A stretch of DNA of 64,000 nucleotides from Pseudomonas canadensis (GCF_000503215.1 NZ_AYTD01000012.1:62001-126000), one strand, 5' to 3'. Counted from the first letter of the stretch, positions 50,779 to 59,926 are shown. Made by a program: numbers and translations. Notes: generated by a model from the sequence alone, not told the origin.

Positions 50779-51558
50779 TTACTCGAGGTTCCGTGCCGAA
50801 TTGCTCAACGCCCGCGAACACTGCAACAACGCCGGCGCCAGCTGCCGCTCGGCATCCGCCCTGCTCCACCGACTGGTCGGCGCCACCACATGCACCGCCG
50901 CCACGGGTCGGCCATTGGCGCCCAGCACTGGCGCACCGATGGTCATATCGCCCAGGAACAGCTCCTGGCCATTCACCGCGTAGCCCTGCTCGCGCACCTG
51001 TTGCAACGATTCCAGAATCTGCCCGACGTCAGTCAACGTCTGGCTGGTGTGCGCAATGCGCTGGCTGTTTTCAATCAACACCAACGCCTCCTCCTGCGGC
51101 AACGCGCTCAAATACGCCCTTCCCGACGCCGTGCAATACATCGGCACCCGCGAACCAATCGGCATGTGCACCGGCACAAACCCTGAGCTGACGAAACGCG
51201 CGATATAGGTCATGTCGTAGCCCGCAGGCTCGGTGAGGCATGACGTCTCGCCGGTCAACCGCGTCAGCTCCGACAGAAACGGGTTGGCCACTTCGATCAA
51301 CGAATGCGCATCCAGGTAACTGAAGCCCAACTCCAGCACCCGGGGTGTGAGTTGGTAATGCCGTGTGCGGGAGTGTTTCCGAAGGTAACCCAGGCTTTCC
51401 AGGGTAAACACCATGCGCTGGGCCGAGCTTTTGGTCATGCCGGCGGCTTCGGCCACCTCTGCAAGGCTCATGCTACGGCGCTGCGCGCTGAATGCCTTGA
51501 GCACCGACAGGCCTTTTTCCAGGGATTGGTTGTGCAGACTGTTGCGTTCTTCGGACAT
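50779..51558 (-). CDS. IclR-family regulator
   Basis: 259 residues. N-terminal winged helix (about 12-75: SLEKGLSVLKAFSAQRRSMSL and AAGMTKSSAQRMVFTLESLGY) and a C-terminal IclR effector domain (about 90-250) with TGETSCLTEPAGYDMTYIAR and MPIGSRVPMYCTASGRAYLS. It is divergent from the ABC/FAD-oxidase operon with 215 bases between starts, so it probably controls that operon in response to its substrate. An inverted repeat near the operon promoter is a candidate site. Confidence 0.91.
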   Translation of the reverse strand: MSEERNSLHNQSLEKGLSVLKAFSAQRRSMSLAEVAEAAGMTKSSAQRMVFTLESLGYLRKHSRTRHYQLTPRVLELGFSYLDAHSLIEVANPFLSELTRLTGETSCLTEPAGYDMTYIARFVSSGFVPVHMPIGSRVPMYCTASGRAYLSALPQEEALVLIENSQRIAHTSQTLTDVGQILESLQQVREQGYAVNGQELFLGDMTIGAPVLGANGRPVAAVHVVAPTSRWSRADAERQLAPALLQCSRALSNSARNLE

Positions 51559-51680
51559 GGCGGACTCGCGGTCAGGTCGATCAGGCGTGGCGATATTTCT
51601 ACCTTAAATGACAAAAATAGACCATTAAAAATCGCATATCGATACGACTGGTTCATTTTTTCTATTTTTGATAGCTAATA

Positions 51681-51698
51681 TCGATTTTTATCAATCGA
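51681..51698. promoter_or_regulatory. Inverted repeat between iclR and the ABC operon
   Basis: TCGAT at 51681-51685 and ATCGA at 51694-51698 form an inverted repeat with an eight-base spacer. It sits immediately before the sigma-54 promoter at 51701, in a strongly AT-rich stretch with further ATCGAT-like pieces. A regulator site is plausible but not proven. Confidence 0.4.
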
Positions 51699-51700
51699 AA

Positions 51701-51715
51701 TGGCACAGAGCTTGC
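51701..51715 (+). promoter_or_regulatory. Sigma-54 promoter of the amine ABC operon
   Basis: TGGCACAGAGCTTGC fits the sigma-54 consensus TGGCACG-N4-TTGC at every key base: GG of the -24 element, GC of the -12 element, exact spacing. The start would be near 51727, about 47 bases before the ATG at 51774. The divergent regulator is of the IclR type, so a distant sigma-54 activator would also be needed. Confidence 0.8.
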
Positions 51716-51773
51716 GATTTCATCAATAACCGCTCGCGGTACTGACGATCCGTTTTCCTTCTGGAGTAACCCG

Positions 51774-52556
51774 ATGAACAGTCTTTCGCCCTTGTTTCGC
51801 CGCCTTGCCTTCGGTTTGTGCGCCGCCTTTTGTGTCAGCGCCGCGCACGCAGACAGTGCGTCCTCGTACAAAGTCGGTGCAACGGCCAGTGGCTCGCCGT
51901 TTACCTTCCTCGACATCAAGAGCAACAGTATCCAGGGCGTGATGGTCGATGTGGCCCAGGCCCTGGGCAAGGCTGGCGGGTTCACCAGCCAGATCGAGCA
52001 GACCAACTTCGCCGCGCTGATCCCCTCCCTCACGTCCGGCAAGCTCGACTTCATTTCCGCCGGCATGCTCAAGACCGAAGAGCGCACCAAGGTGGTCGAC
52101 TTCAGCGCCCCGGTGTATGCCTACGGTGAAGGCCTGATCATCAATGCCGACGACAACACGGCCTACCCCGACCTCACGCCCCTCAAGGACCAAGTGGTCG
52201 GCGTGCAGGCCGGAACCGTCTTCTACGACCAGTTGAACAAGCTCGGGATCTTCAAGGAGATCCGCACCTATGACTCCATCGGCGAGATGGTCCGCGACCT
52301 GTCCCTGGGCCGCATCAAGGCCGCCGTGGGAGACCAGCCCGTGGTTGCCTACCAGATCCGCCAGAAACTGTTCAAAGGCGTGAAACTGGCCCCCGACTAC
52401 AAGCCTACCAACGTCGGCGAAGTGTGCCTGGTGGTGCGCAAGGGCGATGCGCAAACCCTCGAACGCTTGAATACAGCCATCGCCAGCATCAAGGCAGATG
52501 GCACCCTCGACAGCATCCTCAAGAAGTGGGGACTTGATACCCAGGTGCGTCCATGA
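51774..52556 (+). CDS. ABC transporter amino-acid/amine binding protein
   Basis: 260 residues. Signal peptide to about residue 26 (CVSAAHA), then the SBP type 3 fold with YKVGATASGSPFTFLDIKSN, GKLDFISAGMLKTEERTK and VGVQAGTVFYDQL. It binds a polar amino acid or amine in the periplasm. It is the first gene of a four-gene operon of tightly overlapping genes (binding protein, permease, ATPase, FAD oxidase). A good sigma-54 promoter lies upstream. A ribosome site CTGGAG precedes the start. Confidence 0.93.
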   Translation: MNSLSPLFRRLAFGLCAAFCVSAAHADSASSYKVGATASGSPFTFLDIKSNSIQGVMVDVAQALGKAGGFTSQIEQTNFAALIPSLTSGKLDFISAGMLKTEERTKVVDFSAPVYAYGEGLIINADDNTAYPDLTPLKDQVVGVQAGTVFYDQLNKLGIFKEIRTYDSIGEMVRDLSLGRIKAAVGDQPVVAYQIRQKLFKGVKLAPDYKPTNVGEVCLVVRKGDAQTLERLNTAIASIKADGTLDSILKKWGLDTQVRP

Positions 52557-53221
52557 ACCCGGCCGAGTTCCTGCAAAACGCCCAGGACTTCTTGCCGATC
52601 CTGCTGCAAGGCGCCTGGGTGACTATCCAAATTACCGTCCTGTCGTTCCTGCTCAGCAGCGCGATCGGCCTGGTGCTGGCGTTGCTCAAGCTGTCGCCGA
52701 TCCGCACGCTGTCGTGGACAGCCAGCACCATCATCAACGTGATCCGTGGCCTGCCGATCATTGTGCAGCTGTTCTACATCTACTTTGTGCTGCCGGACAT
52801 GGGCGTGCACCTCACCGCGTTCTACGCAGGCGTGATCGGCATGGGCATCGCTTACTCGGCGTACCAGGCCGAGAACTTCCGCACCGGCATCATTGCCGTC
52901 GAACAGGGCCAGCGTGAAGCCGCCGAAGCCTTAGGGATGCGCTCGGCGCTGATGATGCGTCGGGTGATCCTGCCGCAAGCGTTTCGCATCGCCCTGCCGC
53001 CGTATGGCAACACCCTGGTGATGATGCTCAAGGACTCGTCGCTGGTCTCCACCATCACCGTCGCCGAGATGACCCGCCAGGGCCAGCTGATTGCGTCGTC
53101 GACCTTCCAGAACATGACCGTCTACACCCTGGTCGCCCTGCTCTACCTGCTGATGAGCCTGCCGCTGGTGTATGGCCTGCGTCGCATGGAACAGCACCTG
53201 GGCCGGAGGAAAAAAGCATGA
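52553..53221 (+). CDS. ABC transporter permease, polar amino-acid type
   Basis: 222 residues with five membrane helices of the HisM/GltK type. The conserved [19 protein letters not shown] and the coupling loop [24 protein letters not shown] are present. Its start overlaps the binding-protein stop by four bases. Only one permease gene is present, so the channel is probably a homodimer. Confidence 0.94.
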   Translation: MNPAEFLQNAQDFLPILLQGAWVTIQITVLSFLLSSAIGLVLALLKLSPIRTLSWTASTIINVIRGLPIIVQLFYIYFVLPDMGVHLTAFYAGVIGMGIAYSAYQAENFRTGIIAVEQGQREAAEALGMRSALMMRRVILPQAFRIALPPYGNTLVMMLKDSSLVSTITVAEMTRQGQLIASSTFQNMTVYTLVALLYLLMSLPLVYGLRRMEQHLGRRKKA

Positions 53222-53970
53222 TCGAGATTCGCCAACTGCAAAAACACTACGGCAGCCACCGCGTGCTGCACGGTGTCGACCTGGACGTGGCCAAGGGTGA
53301 AGTGGTGTGCCTGATCGGCCCCTCGGGCTCGGGCAAATCCACCCTGCTGCGCTGCATCAACGCGCTGGAGGCCTATGACGGCGGACACATCCACGTGTTC
53401 GGCGAAACCGTGCAGCGCGGCAGTAAGACCGTGCACGCCCTGCGCAGCCGCATGGGCATGGTGTTCCAGCGCTTCAACCTGTTCCCCCACCGCACCGTGC
53501 TGGAAAACGTCATGGAAGGCCCGGTGTACGTCAAAGGCGAACCTGCGCAACAGGCCCGTGAGGAAGCCTTGGTGCTGCTGGAAAAAGTCGGGCTGAGCGC
53601 CAAGGCCGACGCTTACCCGGAACAACTCTCCGGTGGCCAGCAGCAACGCGTGGCCATCGCCCGCGCCCTGGCGATGAAACCCGAGGCGATGCTGTTCGAC
53701 GAACCCACCTCCGCCCTCGACCCGGAACTGGTGGGCGATGTGCTGGCGGTGATGCGCACCCTCGCCGACGAAGGCATGACCATGATCGTGGTCACCCACG
53801 AAATGGGTTTTGCGCGGGAAGTGGCCGACCGCGTGTGCTTCCTGCACGGCGGCTACATCGTCGAAAGCGGCGCAGCTGAACAGGTGCTGGGCAATCCGCA
53901 GCATCCGAGGACCCAGGACTTCCTACGGCGAGTGCTGCACCCCACTGGCGATACGCGGAGCCTGTCATGA
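53218..53970 (+). CDS. ABC transporter ATPase, polar amino-acid type
   Basis: 250 residues. Walker [10 protein letters not shown] at about 35-43, signature [15 protein letters not shown], Walker [13 protein letters not shown] and switch His in VVTHEMGFA. The block [20 protein letters not shown] is typical of polar amino-acid importers. It overlaps both neighbours by four bases (ATGA on each side), so translation is coupled through to the FAD oxidase. Confidence 0.95.
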   Translation: MIEIRQLQKHYGSHRVLHGVDLDVAKGEVVCLIGPSGSGKSTLLRCINALEAYDGGHIHVFGETVQRGSKTVHALRSRMGMVFQRFNLFPHRTVLENVMEGPVYVKGEPAQQAREEALVLLEKVGLSAKADAYPEQLSGGQQQRVAIARALAMKPEAMLFDEPTSALDPELVGDVLAVMRTLADEGMTMIVVTHEMGFAREVADRVCFLHGGYIVESGAAEQVLGNPQHPRTQDFLRRVLHPTGDTRSLS

Positions 53971-55235
53971 AGTCATTGTGGTCAGCGACCGCGCCTTCGG
54001 TGGTGCGGACACCTGCGTTGAGCGAGTCGGTGAAGGTGGATGTGGCGATTGTCGGGGCTGGCTATACAGGCTTGTCGACGGCGCTGCATTTGGCCGAGCG
54101 TGGCGTGAGCGTGTGTGTACTGGAAGCTAACGAACCGGGTTGGGGTGCGTCCGGGCGCAACGGTGGGCAGGTCAACCCGACGCTCAAATATGACCCGGAG
54201 CAACTGGTGCAAATGTACGGATCGGCGCGCGCAGAGCCATTGATCTCGACTATTTCGAGTTCGGCCGACCTGGTGTTCAAGCTGATCGAAAAGCACGGCA
54301 TCGATTGCGCGCCGGTACGCAAGGGCTGGATGCAGGTGTCGTACAGCGAAAAAGGCGTCGCCGGGTTGCACGTGCGGGCAGATCAGTGGGCCCGGCGGGG
54401 TGTGCCGGTGCAGCGGTTGGATGCAGCAGCGGTGGCTTCGCGGATGGGCAGTGACGCCTTTGCCGGTGGCTGGCTGGACGGCCGGGCCGGGGCGATTCAG
54501 CCGTTGGCGTATGCTCGTGGGTTGGTCGGTGCGGCGTTGGCGGCGGGTGCAAGGATTCATGGACAGAGTGCGGTGACGGGGTTGCAGCGTCAGGGGTCCG
54601 GCTGGCAATTGCAGACCGCCTCCGGGGCGCAGGTGACCGCTGACCAAGTGGTACTCGCGACTAATGGATACAGCGGCAACCTGTGGCCGGGCATGGCGCA
54701 AAGCATCCTCGCTGCGAACAGTTTCATCGTCGCCACCAAGCCTTTGACGGGGCACGCGGCCGAAAGTATTTTGCCGGGCCAGGAAACCGTTTCCACCGCA
54801 CAAAGGCTGCTGCTGTACTTTCGCAAAGACAGCCATGGGCGCTTGCTGATGGGCGGACGCGGGCTGTTCAACGATCCCACTTCGCCCACGGATTTTGCTC
54901 ATCTGGAGCGTTCGTTGGCACTGCTGTTTCCGCAGTTGGGGCCATTGGAATTCGAATACCGTTGGGCTGGGCGTATCGCAATCACCCGCGACTTCATGCC
55001 CCATGTCCACGAACCGGCACCGGGGCTCACGTTGGCACTGGGTTGCAATGGCCGTGGGATTGCGTTGTGTACCAGCCTTGGACAGCAATTGGCGGGACGG
55101 TTGTGTGACGGCAAGGCAGAGTTTGCCTACCCGGTGACGGCGTTGCAGCGCTTGCCGATGCATGGGTTGCAGCGGTTTTATATTGGGGCTGGGGTGGCTT
55201 GGTACAGCCTGCTGGATCGGTTGAACATCGGTTGA
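53967..55235 (+). CDS. FAD-dependent amine oxidase, gamma-glutamylputrescine oxidase type
   Basis: 422 residues of the DAO fold. The FAD-binding loop [20 protein letters not shown] is at about 26-45 and the next signature [14 protein letters not shown] at about 59-72 is typical of PuuB-like oxidases. A later block [19 protein letters not shown] and [18 protein letters not shown] close the FAD domain. It oxidises a primary or secondary amine to an aldehyde plus ammonia and H2O2. Coupled translation with an ABC importer suggests that it degrades the imported compound, with a glutamylated or simple amine as a guess. Confidence 0.88.
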   Translation: MKSLWSATAPSVVRTPALSESVKVDVAIVGAGYTGLSTALHLAERGVSVCVLEANEPGWGASGRNGGQVNPTLKYDPEQLVQMYGSARAEPLISTISSSADLVFKLIEKHGIDCAPVRKGWMQVSYSEKGVAGLHVRADQWARRGVPVQRLDAAAVASRMGSDAFAGGWLDGRAGAIQPLAYARGLVGAALAAGARIHGQSAVTGLQRQGSGWQLQTASGAQVTADQVVLATNGYSGNLWPGMAQSILAANSFIVATKPLTGHAAESILPGQETVSTAQRLLLYFRKDSHGRLLMGGRGLFNDPTSPTDFAHLERSLALLFPQLGPLEFEYRWAGRIAITRDFMPHVHEPAPGLTLALGCNGRGIALCTSLGQQLAGRLCDGKAEFAYPVTALQRLPMHGLQRFYIGAGVAWYSLLDRLNIG

Positions 55236-55303
55236 ATCGCCAAATACTCTAAAGAACTGTCAACACTCACAGGTTACCCAACCCACACACTCCGCTAGTC
55301 TGA

Positions 55304-55330
55304 GCCAGTCGAGCTCATTTCTCGACTGGC
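55304..55330. promoter_or_regulatory. 10-bp hairpin before mddA
   Basis: GCCAGTCGAG and CTCGACTGGC form a perfect 10-base stem around a seven-base loop, between the FAD oxidase and mddA. It lies about 33 bases before the mddA ATG. No T-run follows; it could be a weak terminator, an operator or a leader structure. Confidence 0.45.
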
Positions 55331-55362
55331 CCCCCGTTCACCATGCGCGAAAGGAATCGTCC

Positions 55363-56148
55363 ATGAACCCGCAAAAAAACGCCTACAACCTGCCGGTACG
55401 CGTGGCCGGGCTGGTGTATAGCCTCGGTTGCTACTTGGTTTTCCTGGTCACATTCCTTTACCTGATTGGCTTCGTGGGTAGCATCGCGGTGCCCAAGAAC
55501 ATCAAAGATGGGCCACTCATCGACTGGCCACTGGCAGCATTAGTCGATGGTTTGCTGGTTATCCTGTTTGGTCTCCAGCACAGTCTGATGGCGCGTAAAA
55601 GCTTCAAGAGCCGGCTGACCGCACTCATTCCGACGGCGGCTGAACGTTCCACCTATGTGCTGCTCAGCAGTCTGGTACTGGGGGTGATGTTCTGGCTGTG
55701 GTACCCCATCAACTTCCCGGTATGGCGTGTCGAAATACCTTGGGCCAGTGCCTTGATAACGGGGCTGTTCTGGATGGGATGGGCCATTGTCTTACTGGCG
55801 ACGCTGTTGATCAGCCATTTCGAACTGTTCGGGCTCAAGCAAGCAATTGACCGCTGGCGCGACACAACGCAACACGCGCCCGTGTTCAGGACCCCACTGT
55901 TGTACAAGCTCGTTCGTCACCCGCTGTACCTGGGGTTCCTGATTGCCTTCTGGGCTACGACTGACATGACGGTCGGGCATTTACTGTTCTCGATGGGCCT
56001 GACGGTCTATCTCTTTATCGGTGCTTACTTTGAAGAGAGGGACCTGGTGGTGTTGTTTGGTGATAGGTATCGGCAGTATCAGGGAGAGACCAGCATGATT
56101 TTGCCGGTGCCGAAGAGACGGTCCAAGGGGCGGAACACAGACACTTAA
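55363..56148 (+). CDS. mddA: Methanethiol S-methyltransferase (MddA-like)
   Basis: 261 residues, five membrane helices, NnrU/isoprenylcysteine-methyltransferase-like. The C-terminal region has RTPLLYKLVRHPLYLGFLIAF and AYFEERDLVVLFGDRYRQYQ, the SAM-binding pieces of this group. Length and layout match MddA, which methylates methanethiol with SAM to give dimethyl sulfide. The earlier block LIDWPLAALVDGLLVILFGLQ, with GLQHSLMARKSFK after it, also fits. The enzyme is in the inner membrane. NnrU-like proteins of other function are the alternative. Confidence 0.78.
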   Translation: MNPQKNAYNLPVRVAGLVYSLGCYLVFLVTFLYLIGFVGSIAVPKNIKDGPLIDWPLAALVDGLLVILFGLQHSLMARKSFKSRLTALIPTAAERSTYVLLSSLVLGVMFWLWYPINFPVWRVEIPWASALITGLFWMGWAIVLLATLLISHFELFGLKQAIDRWRDTTQHAPVFRTPLLYKLVRHPLYLGFLIAFWATTDMTVGHLLFSMGLTVYLFIGAYFEERDLVVLFGDRYRQYQGETSMILPVPKRRSKGRNTDT

Positions 56149-56229
56149 TCGCCCCTGAGCCCCCCTGTGGCGAGGGCGCTGGGCATCTGCCGTCTGCTGG
56201 AAGGTGTGCAACTTTTAGTGAACAAGGCA

Positions 56230-56300
56230 TTGGATGACGCTCATCCAACCGCCTGAACGTAGACGACATAAGGCGCCTGAGCTATCTTCGGACGCCTTAT
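56230..56300. promoter_or_regulatory. Two hairpins between mddA and the LspA-like gene
   Basis: TTGGATGA/TCATCCAA at 56230-56248 makes an 8-bp stem with a three-base loop. ATAAGGCG (56268-56275) and CGCCTTAT (56293-56300) make a second 8-bp stem whose interior can pair further. Neither is followed by a T-run. The second ends 28 bases before the LspA-like start and may be a leader structure. Confidence 0.45.
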
Positions 56301-56328
56301 CGATCGACCCGGAACAGGAAGTTACCGC

Positions 56329-56832
56329 TTGAGCATGTCGTCCCTACTGCGAAGCCGCACCTTTGCCCTCTTCGCAGGCATCGCCTTTATTGCCATAGAC
56401 CAACTCGTCAAACTACTGGCCTTGGTTTCACTGCAGGCCAACAGCTTCAAATTCGGCGCCAGCCCAATCAACCTCGCGCTGGAACTGAGCCTGAACCCAG
56501 GCGCCTTCCTCAGCCTGGGCGCTGCACTACCGGCGCAGGTCAAACAGCTGATCTTTATCGTGGGTGTGGCGGTCATGGTGGCTTGGGCGATGGGGTGGTC
56601 ACTTTCCAACTGGAGCCAACCGCTGCGTAAAGTCTTGCCGCTGTACGCAATTGCGTTGGGCGGTATCGCCAACCTGATCGACCGCGTCTTTCGTGACGGG
56701 CATGTCGTCGACTACATGGTGTTGAATGTAGGGCCGACACATACCGGCGTGTTCAATATTGCTGATATCGCAATTACGGCCGGTGCGATTTATTTAATGA
56801 TCGACTTATTGGTACGACCGCGAAGGGCATAG
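56329..56832 (+). CDS. LspA-family (signal peptidase II) paralogue
   Basis: 167 residues with four membrane helices, the LspA layout. Both catalytic aspartates are visible: Asp128 in GHVVDYMV and Asp146 in FNIADIAIT. The conserved NLIDRVF and the entry motif LNPGAF also fit. A TTG start at 56329 has AGGAAG seven bases upstream; an ATG two codons later is the alternative. The cell's main lspA is usually beside ileS; that context is absent here, so this is an extra copy. It may process a special set of lipoproteins or protect against an LspA inhibitor such as globomycin. Confidence 0.82.
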   Translation: MSMSSLLRSRTFALFAGIAFIAIDQLVKLLALVSLQANSFKFGASPINLALELSLNPGAFLSLGAALPAQVKQLIFIVGVAVMVAWAMGWSLSNWSQPLRKVLPLYAIALGGIANLIDRVFRDGHVVDYMVLNVGPTHTGVFNIADIAITAGAIYLMIDLLVRPRRA

Positions 56833-56871
56833 TTCGATGAGCACATTACGTAAAAGAAGGCGTCTCACCTT

Positions 56872-57614
56872 CTACGTCAACTTATCGATCACGTATTGCT
56901 GAAACCAGGCAGGCTGCGTATCCGAAACGATATCGATATCCTCACCTTCGGTAATTTCCGCAAGCTGAGCGAAACTAGGCTCACCGTCTTGCGAGTTATC
57001 AAAAATATAAGCTCTGTTTGAAAGCAATACAGCGTCGGAGAGTTTTTCCAGCGAGCGCTTGTAACGAGAGCGAATTTTGTCCGCAGGAACATCATGTCCC
57101 CCGATTGATGCCCTATACGCAACCCGCGCAACATTGATATCGGCATCCGCAGTGGCGACGTAGTAAACGTATACCCGATACCCAGCTGCTTTCGCCTGCC
57201 GCAGCAACTCTATCTTGCTGCTATCTGACATGACGGTTTCAAAGGTAAAACTCACCCGTTCTTCAATCAAAGAAACTCGAACAAAGTCAGACAATGCAGA
57301 GGCTATATAGGAGTCCACCTGCCTTGAGGGAAAAGCGATTCGATCGCCGTCCACGACTAAGTCTTCCAATTTGGCAAGAGAATCGGGAAATTTCAAAGTA
57401 GCGTATGACCGCGTAAGAACGGAATCGCCCGTCTGGCATATTGATCGAGGCCAAATGCAGCGAATTCAAAAGCTCCCGTTTCGCGGATGCTCAACTCAAT
57501 TGCATCAGGGTTGATGTAGTTCACCAGCAAATGAGCCGGAACTTTCGAGTTGAACGTGCTCTTTCCACTCCCGTTCGGTCCGGCGAACATCCGGCCCCTG
57601 GGGGTGGTACTCAA
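56872..57614 (-). pseudogene. Zeta-toxin-like kinase split by a frameshift
   Basis: Two frames join to one zeta-toxin-type protein. The first (57614 down to 57393, TTG start, 73 residues) has the Walker A loop AGPNGSGKST and NYINPDAIELSIRETGAFEF. It stops after RGHTLL at CTACTTTGA. The second (57396 down to 56872, 174 residues) continues in another frame as KFPDSLAKLEDLV, with FTFETVMSD and RYKRSLEKLSDAVLLSNRAYI. Full-length relatives run straight through this junction (STLLKK in the family), so a one- or two-base indel at CTTTG is likely. The toxin would phosphorylate UDP-amino sugars or another small molecule. Programmed slippage or a sequence error are alternatives. Confidence 0.75.
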
Positions 57615-57901
57615 GCCTGAATCTGCGCCTGGGTAGACCGTCGATCCAAGAGAGACTTCTTGGTTTTCAAGCGGGTGCCCGCCTTGAGAGTGCCGTAGGT
57701 TTCCACGGGGCGGATAACCAACGTTTCTGTATTTGAGACTTTCACCAGCTGGCCGGCACGGACCACAAGCACAGATTCGCCCTTGGAAAGGGCAACCTCG
57801 TAGGCATCTCTGAATGCCTTGGCTGCAATAGAGGGAATACTCGATTCTTGAGCAAGAATCTGCGCTTCGGTGATTTGTGGCTTAACTTTTTTACGTGACA
57901 T
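57611..57901 (-). CDS. Antitoxin-like small protein of the zeta module
   Basis: 96 residues from the ATG at 57901. A basic N-terminus (MSRKKVKPQITEAQILAQES) precedes a helical stretch and a short beta domain ALSKGESVLVVRAGQLVKV. Its stop overlaps the TTG start of the toxin-like gene as TTGA. Small proteins in this place are the likely antitoxins of chromosomal zeta-type modules in Pseudomonas. No classical DNA-binding motif is obvious. The 151 bases before it hold no gene. Confidence 0.72.
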   Translation of the reverse strand: MSRKKVKPQITEAQILAQESSIPSIAAKAFRDAYEVALSKGESVLVVRAGQLVKVSNTETLVIRPVETYGTLKAGTRLKTKKSLLDRRSTQAQIQA

Positions 57902-58052
57902 GCTGGTCTCCGGCTCAGGACGGGGGCGGACCAATGGCGGTTAGCATAGATCACCTCAAGCGTCGAACGCAGATTCGACTTTACCTCAATGTCTGTCCCG
58001 TGCCCTCACCCCGCCGTGCGACCCGGTGTTTACGCGCTTCCCATTCGATCTC

Positions 58053-58961
58053 TCAAAACACCGACCACCCAATCCGCTCACTCAACAACTCCAACGCTTT
58101 CATTCCCGCCAGCGAGTTCCCCGCCGCGTTCAACTCCGGTGACCACACGCACACCGTAAACTGCCCCGGCACCACCGCGACGATCCCGCCCCCAACCCCG
58201 CTCTTGCCCGGCAACCCCACGCGATAGGCAAAATTGCCCGCCTCGTCATACAGCCCGCTGGTGGCCATGATCGAGTTGACTTGTTTGGTCTGGCGCGCGG
58301 TGAGGATCTGCTCGCCGCTGTGAGCGCTCACGCCTTCGTTGGCCAGGAAGCTGAACGCCCGCGCCAGATCCAGGCAGCTCATCTGCAACGCGCAGTAGTT
58401 GAAGTAACTATGCAACACCGCATCCACATCGTTGTGGAAGTTACCGAACGACTTCATCAGATACGCCATGGCCGCGTTGCGCGCACCGTGTTGCGCCTCG
58501 GATTCCGCGACGATGCTGTTGACCAGGATCTGCGGGTTGCCCGACAGGCGGCGGACGAAATCACGCATCGACAAGATCGGCACGGCGAAGCGCGATTGGT
58601 TGATGTCGCAGATCACCAGCGCGCCGGCATTGATGAACGGGTTACGCGGGCGGCCGCGTTCAAATTCAAGCTGCACCATGGAGTTGAACGGCTGCCCGGA
58701 AGGCTCGTGGCCCAGGCGTTCCCAGATGGTTTCGCCGCCGTGGTCGATGGCTTGCACCAGGCTGAACACCTTGGAAATGCTCTGCACCGAGAACAATGTA
58801 TCGGCGTCACCGGCGCGGTAGGCGGAGCCGTCGTTGCCGTACACGGCGATGCCGATCTGGTTGGCGGGTACATCGGCGAGCGCGGGGATGTAGTCGGCGA
58901 CTTTGCCGAGGCCGATCAGTGGACGAACTTCGTCAAGGATCGAGTCCAGCAGCGCCTGCAT
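58053..58961 (-). CDS. glsA: Glutaminase
   Basis: 302 residues from the ATG at 58961, which gives the standard GlsA start [17 protein letters not shown]. Serine-dependent glutaminase of the beta-lactamase fold: [14 protein letters not shown] carries the Ser-x-x-Lys pair at about 64-67, and [10 protein letters not shown] and [19 protein letters not shown] are further conserved parts. It hydrolyses glutamine to glutamate and ammonia in the cytoplasm. A longer frame to 59042 is possible but unlike the family. Confidence 0.95.
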   Translation of the reverse strand: MQALLDSILDEVRPLIGLGKVADYIPALADVPANQIGIAVYGNDGSAYRAGDADTLFSVQSISKVFSLVQAIDHGGETIWERLGHEPSGQPFNSMVQLEFERGRPRNPFINAGALVICDINQSRFAVPILSMRDFVRRLSGNPQILVNSIVAESEAQHGARNAAMAYLMKSFGNFHNDVDAVLHSYFNYCALQMSCLDLARAFSFLANEGVSAHSGEQILTARQTKQVNSIMATSGLYDEAGNFAYRVGLPGKSGVGGGIVAVVPGQFTVCVWSPELNAAGNSLAGMKALELLSERIGWSVF

Positions 58962-59016
58962 GTCTTGTCCTGTCATCTGTCTTTGAATCAGTGATAAGCG
59001 GGGCGCGGAGGATACT

Positions 59017-59361
59017 TCAATGCGCGCGGAAGCCCCACACAATCTCTACCACCCGCTCGGCCACCACCAGATACACGAGGATCAACAACAGCTGTAGCGC
59101 CAAGTGATAACGCAGCTTGGCCAATCGACGGATGCCATCGCTGACGTTCAACAGCATCAACAGCGTCGACAGCACAATCAACCCCCAGCCGGCCACGCTG
59201 GAGGCAAACACCCCGATAAACAGGTCCTGGTGGCCCACGAGCGTGTTGGTCCCCGCCGCAAACAACAGCGCACACACCAGCAGGTTTTTCACGTTGTCGA
59301 AAATCTGTGTGCTCAGATCGTTTTCCAGCAAGTCCAAATACCGCTTCCATAACGTGTGCAT
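59017..59361 (-). CDS. Small inner-membrane protein, function unknown
   Basis: 114 residues with three membrane helices: about 25-40 ([14 protein letters not shown]), 44-70 ([18 protein letters not shown]) and 84-105. The N-terminal 20 residues are hydrophilic. It ends 55 bases before the glsA start and may be in its transcript. No motif or family recognised. Confidence 0.68.
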   Translation of the reverse strand: MHTLWKRYLDLLENDLSTQIFDNVKNLLVCALLFAAGTNTLVGHQDLFIGVFASSVAGWGLIVLSTLLMLLNVSDGIRRLAKLRYHLALQLLLILVYLVVAERVVEIVWGFRAH

Positions 59362-59452
59362 GGGTAAGTACCGGGTAGGGATCGCTCGTCAATCAAAGTA
59401 GTCCAATTGCCCGTACACTGCACCGCTGCGCTTACCCTATGAGGACTTTTGC

Positions 59453-59800
59453 ATGAAATTGATGATCGGCCTGGCCGCCCTACTGTTGGTATCGGCTTGC
59501 ACCACGACCGCGCCCACCACGCCACCCGCCCAAGACTCCGCTGCGTCGACGTGCCTGGCCGGCGGCGGCACCATGAAGCAAGTCGGCAAGTTGCAGAGCT
59601 GGAAGTGCATCACGCCGTACAAGGATGCAGGCAAGGCGTGTACCGACTCTAGTCAGTGTGATGGCGAGTGCCAGACCAGTGTCACCACCCAAACTGGCAA
59701 TGGCCCGGTGACAGGCGCGTGCCAGGTAGATAACAGCCACTTCGGCTGCTCGGCGACGGTGGAAAAAGGCAAGCTCGGCCGAGCGATTTGCGTGGATTGA
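59453..59800 (+). CDS. Cysteine-rich lipoprotein
   Basis: 115 residues. Signal peptide with lipobox LLVSAC (Cys16), then a Thr/Pro-rich linker and a domain with eight Cys: TCLAGGGTM, WKCITPY, KACTDSSQCDGECQ, GACQVDN, FGCSATV and AICVD. The spacing around SSQCDGECQ suggests a small disulfide-stabilised fold. It would be anchored in the envelope. Function unknown. The gene is divergent from the small membrane protein, with about 91 bases between starts, and has AGGA before the ATG. Confidence 0.75.
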   Translation: MKLMIGLAALLLVSACTTTAPTTPPAQDSAASTCLAGGGTMKQVGKLQSWKCITPYKDAGKACTDSSQCDGECQTSVTTQTGNGPVTGACQVDNSHFGCSATVEKGKLGRAICVD

Positions 59801-59819
59801 GTCTCGCCACCGATCGAAC

Positions 59820-59909
59820 TGTGGGAGCTGGCTTGCCTGCGATGGCGGTGTATCAGGTAGCGTTGTATTAACTGACAGTCCGCCATCGCAGGCAAGCCAG
59901 CTCCCACAA
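59820..59909. repeat. REP inverted pair (REPIN), TGTGGGAGCTGGCTTGCC type
   Basis: Left arm TGTGGGAGCTGGCTTGCCTG, continuing nine bases, at 59820-59848; right arm is its exact reverse complement at 59881-59909. All 29 positions match, with a 32-base spacer. It shares the core GGCTTGCC with the pair at 50661. It lies between the lipoprotein and the convergent gene at 59927. Confidence 0.9.
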
Positions 59910-59926
59910 GAGGTCTGTAGCGCTGC

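Noticed and set aside
53982..55163. 393-codon minus-strand frame opposite the FAD oxidase
   Set aside because: Antisense shadow, Arg/His/Gln-rich, no motif; the oxidase frame has FAD signatures and is coupled to the ABC genes.
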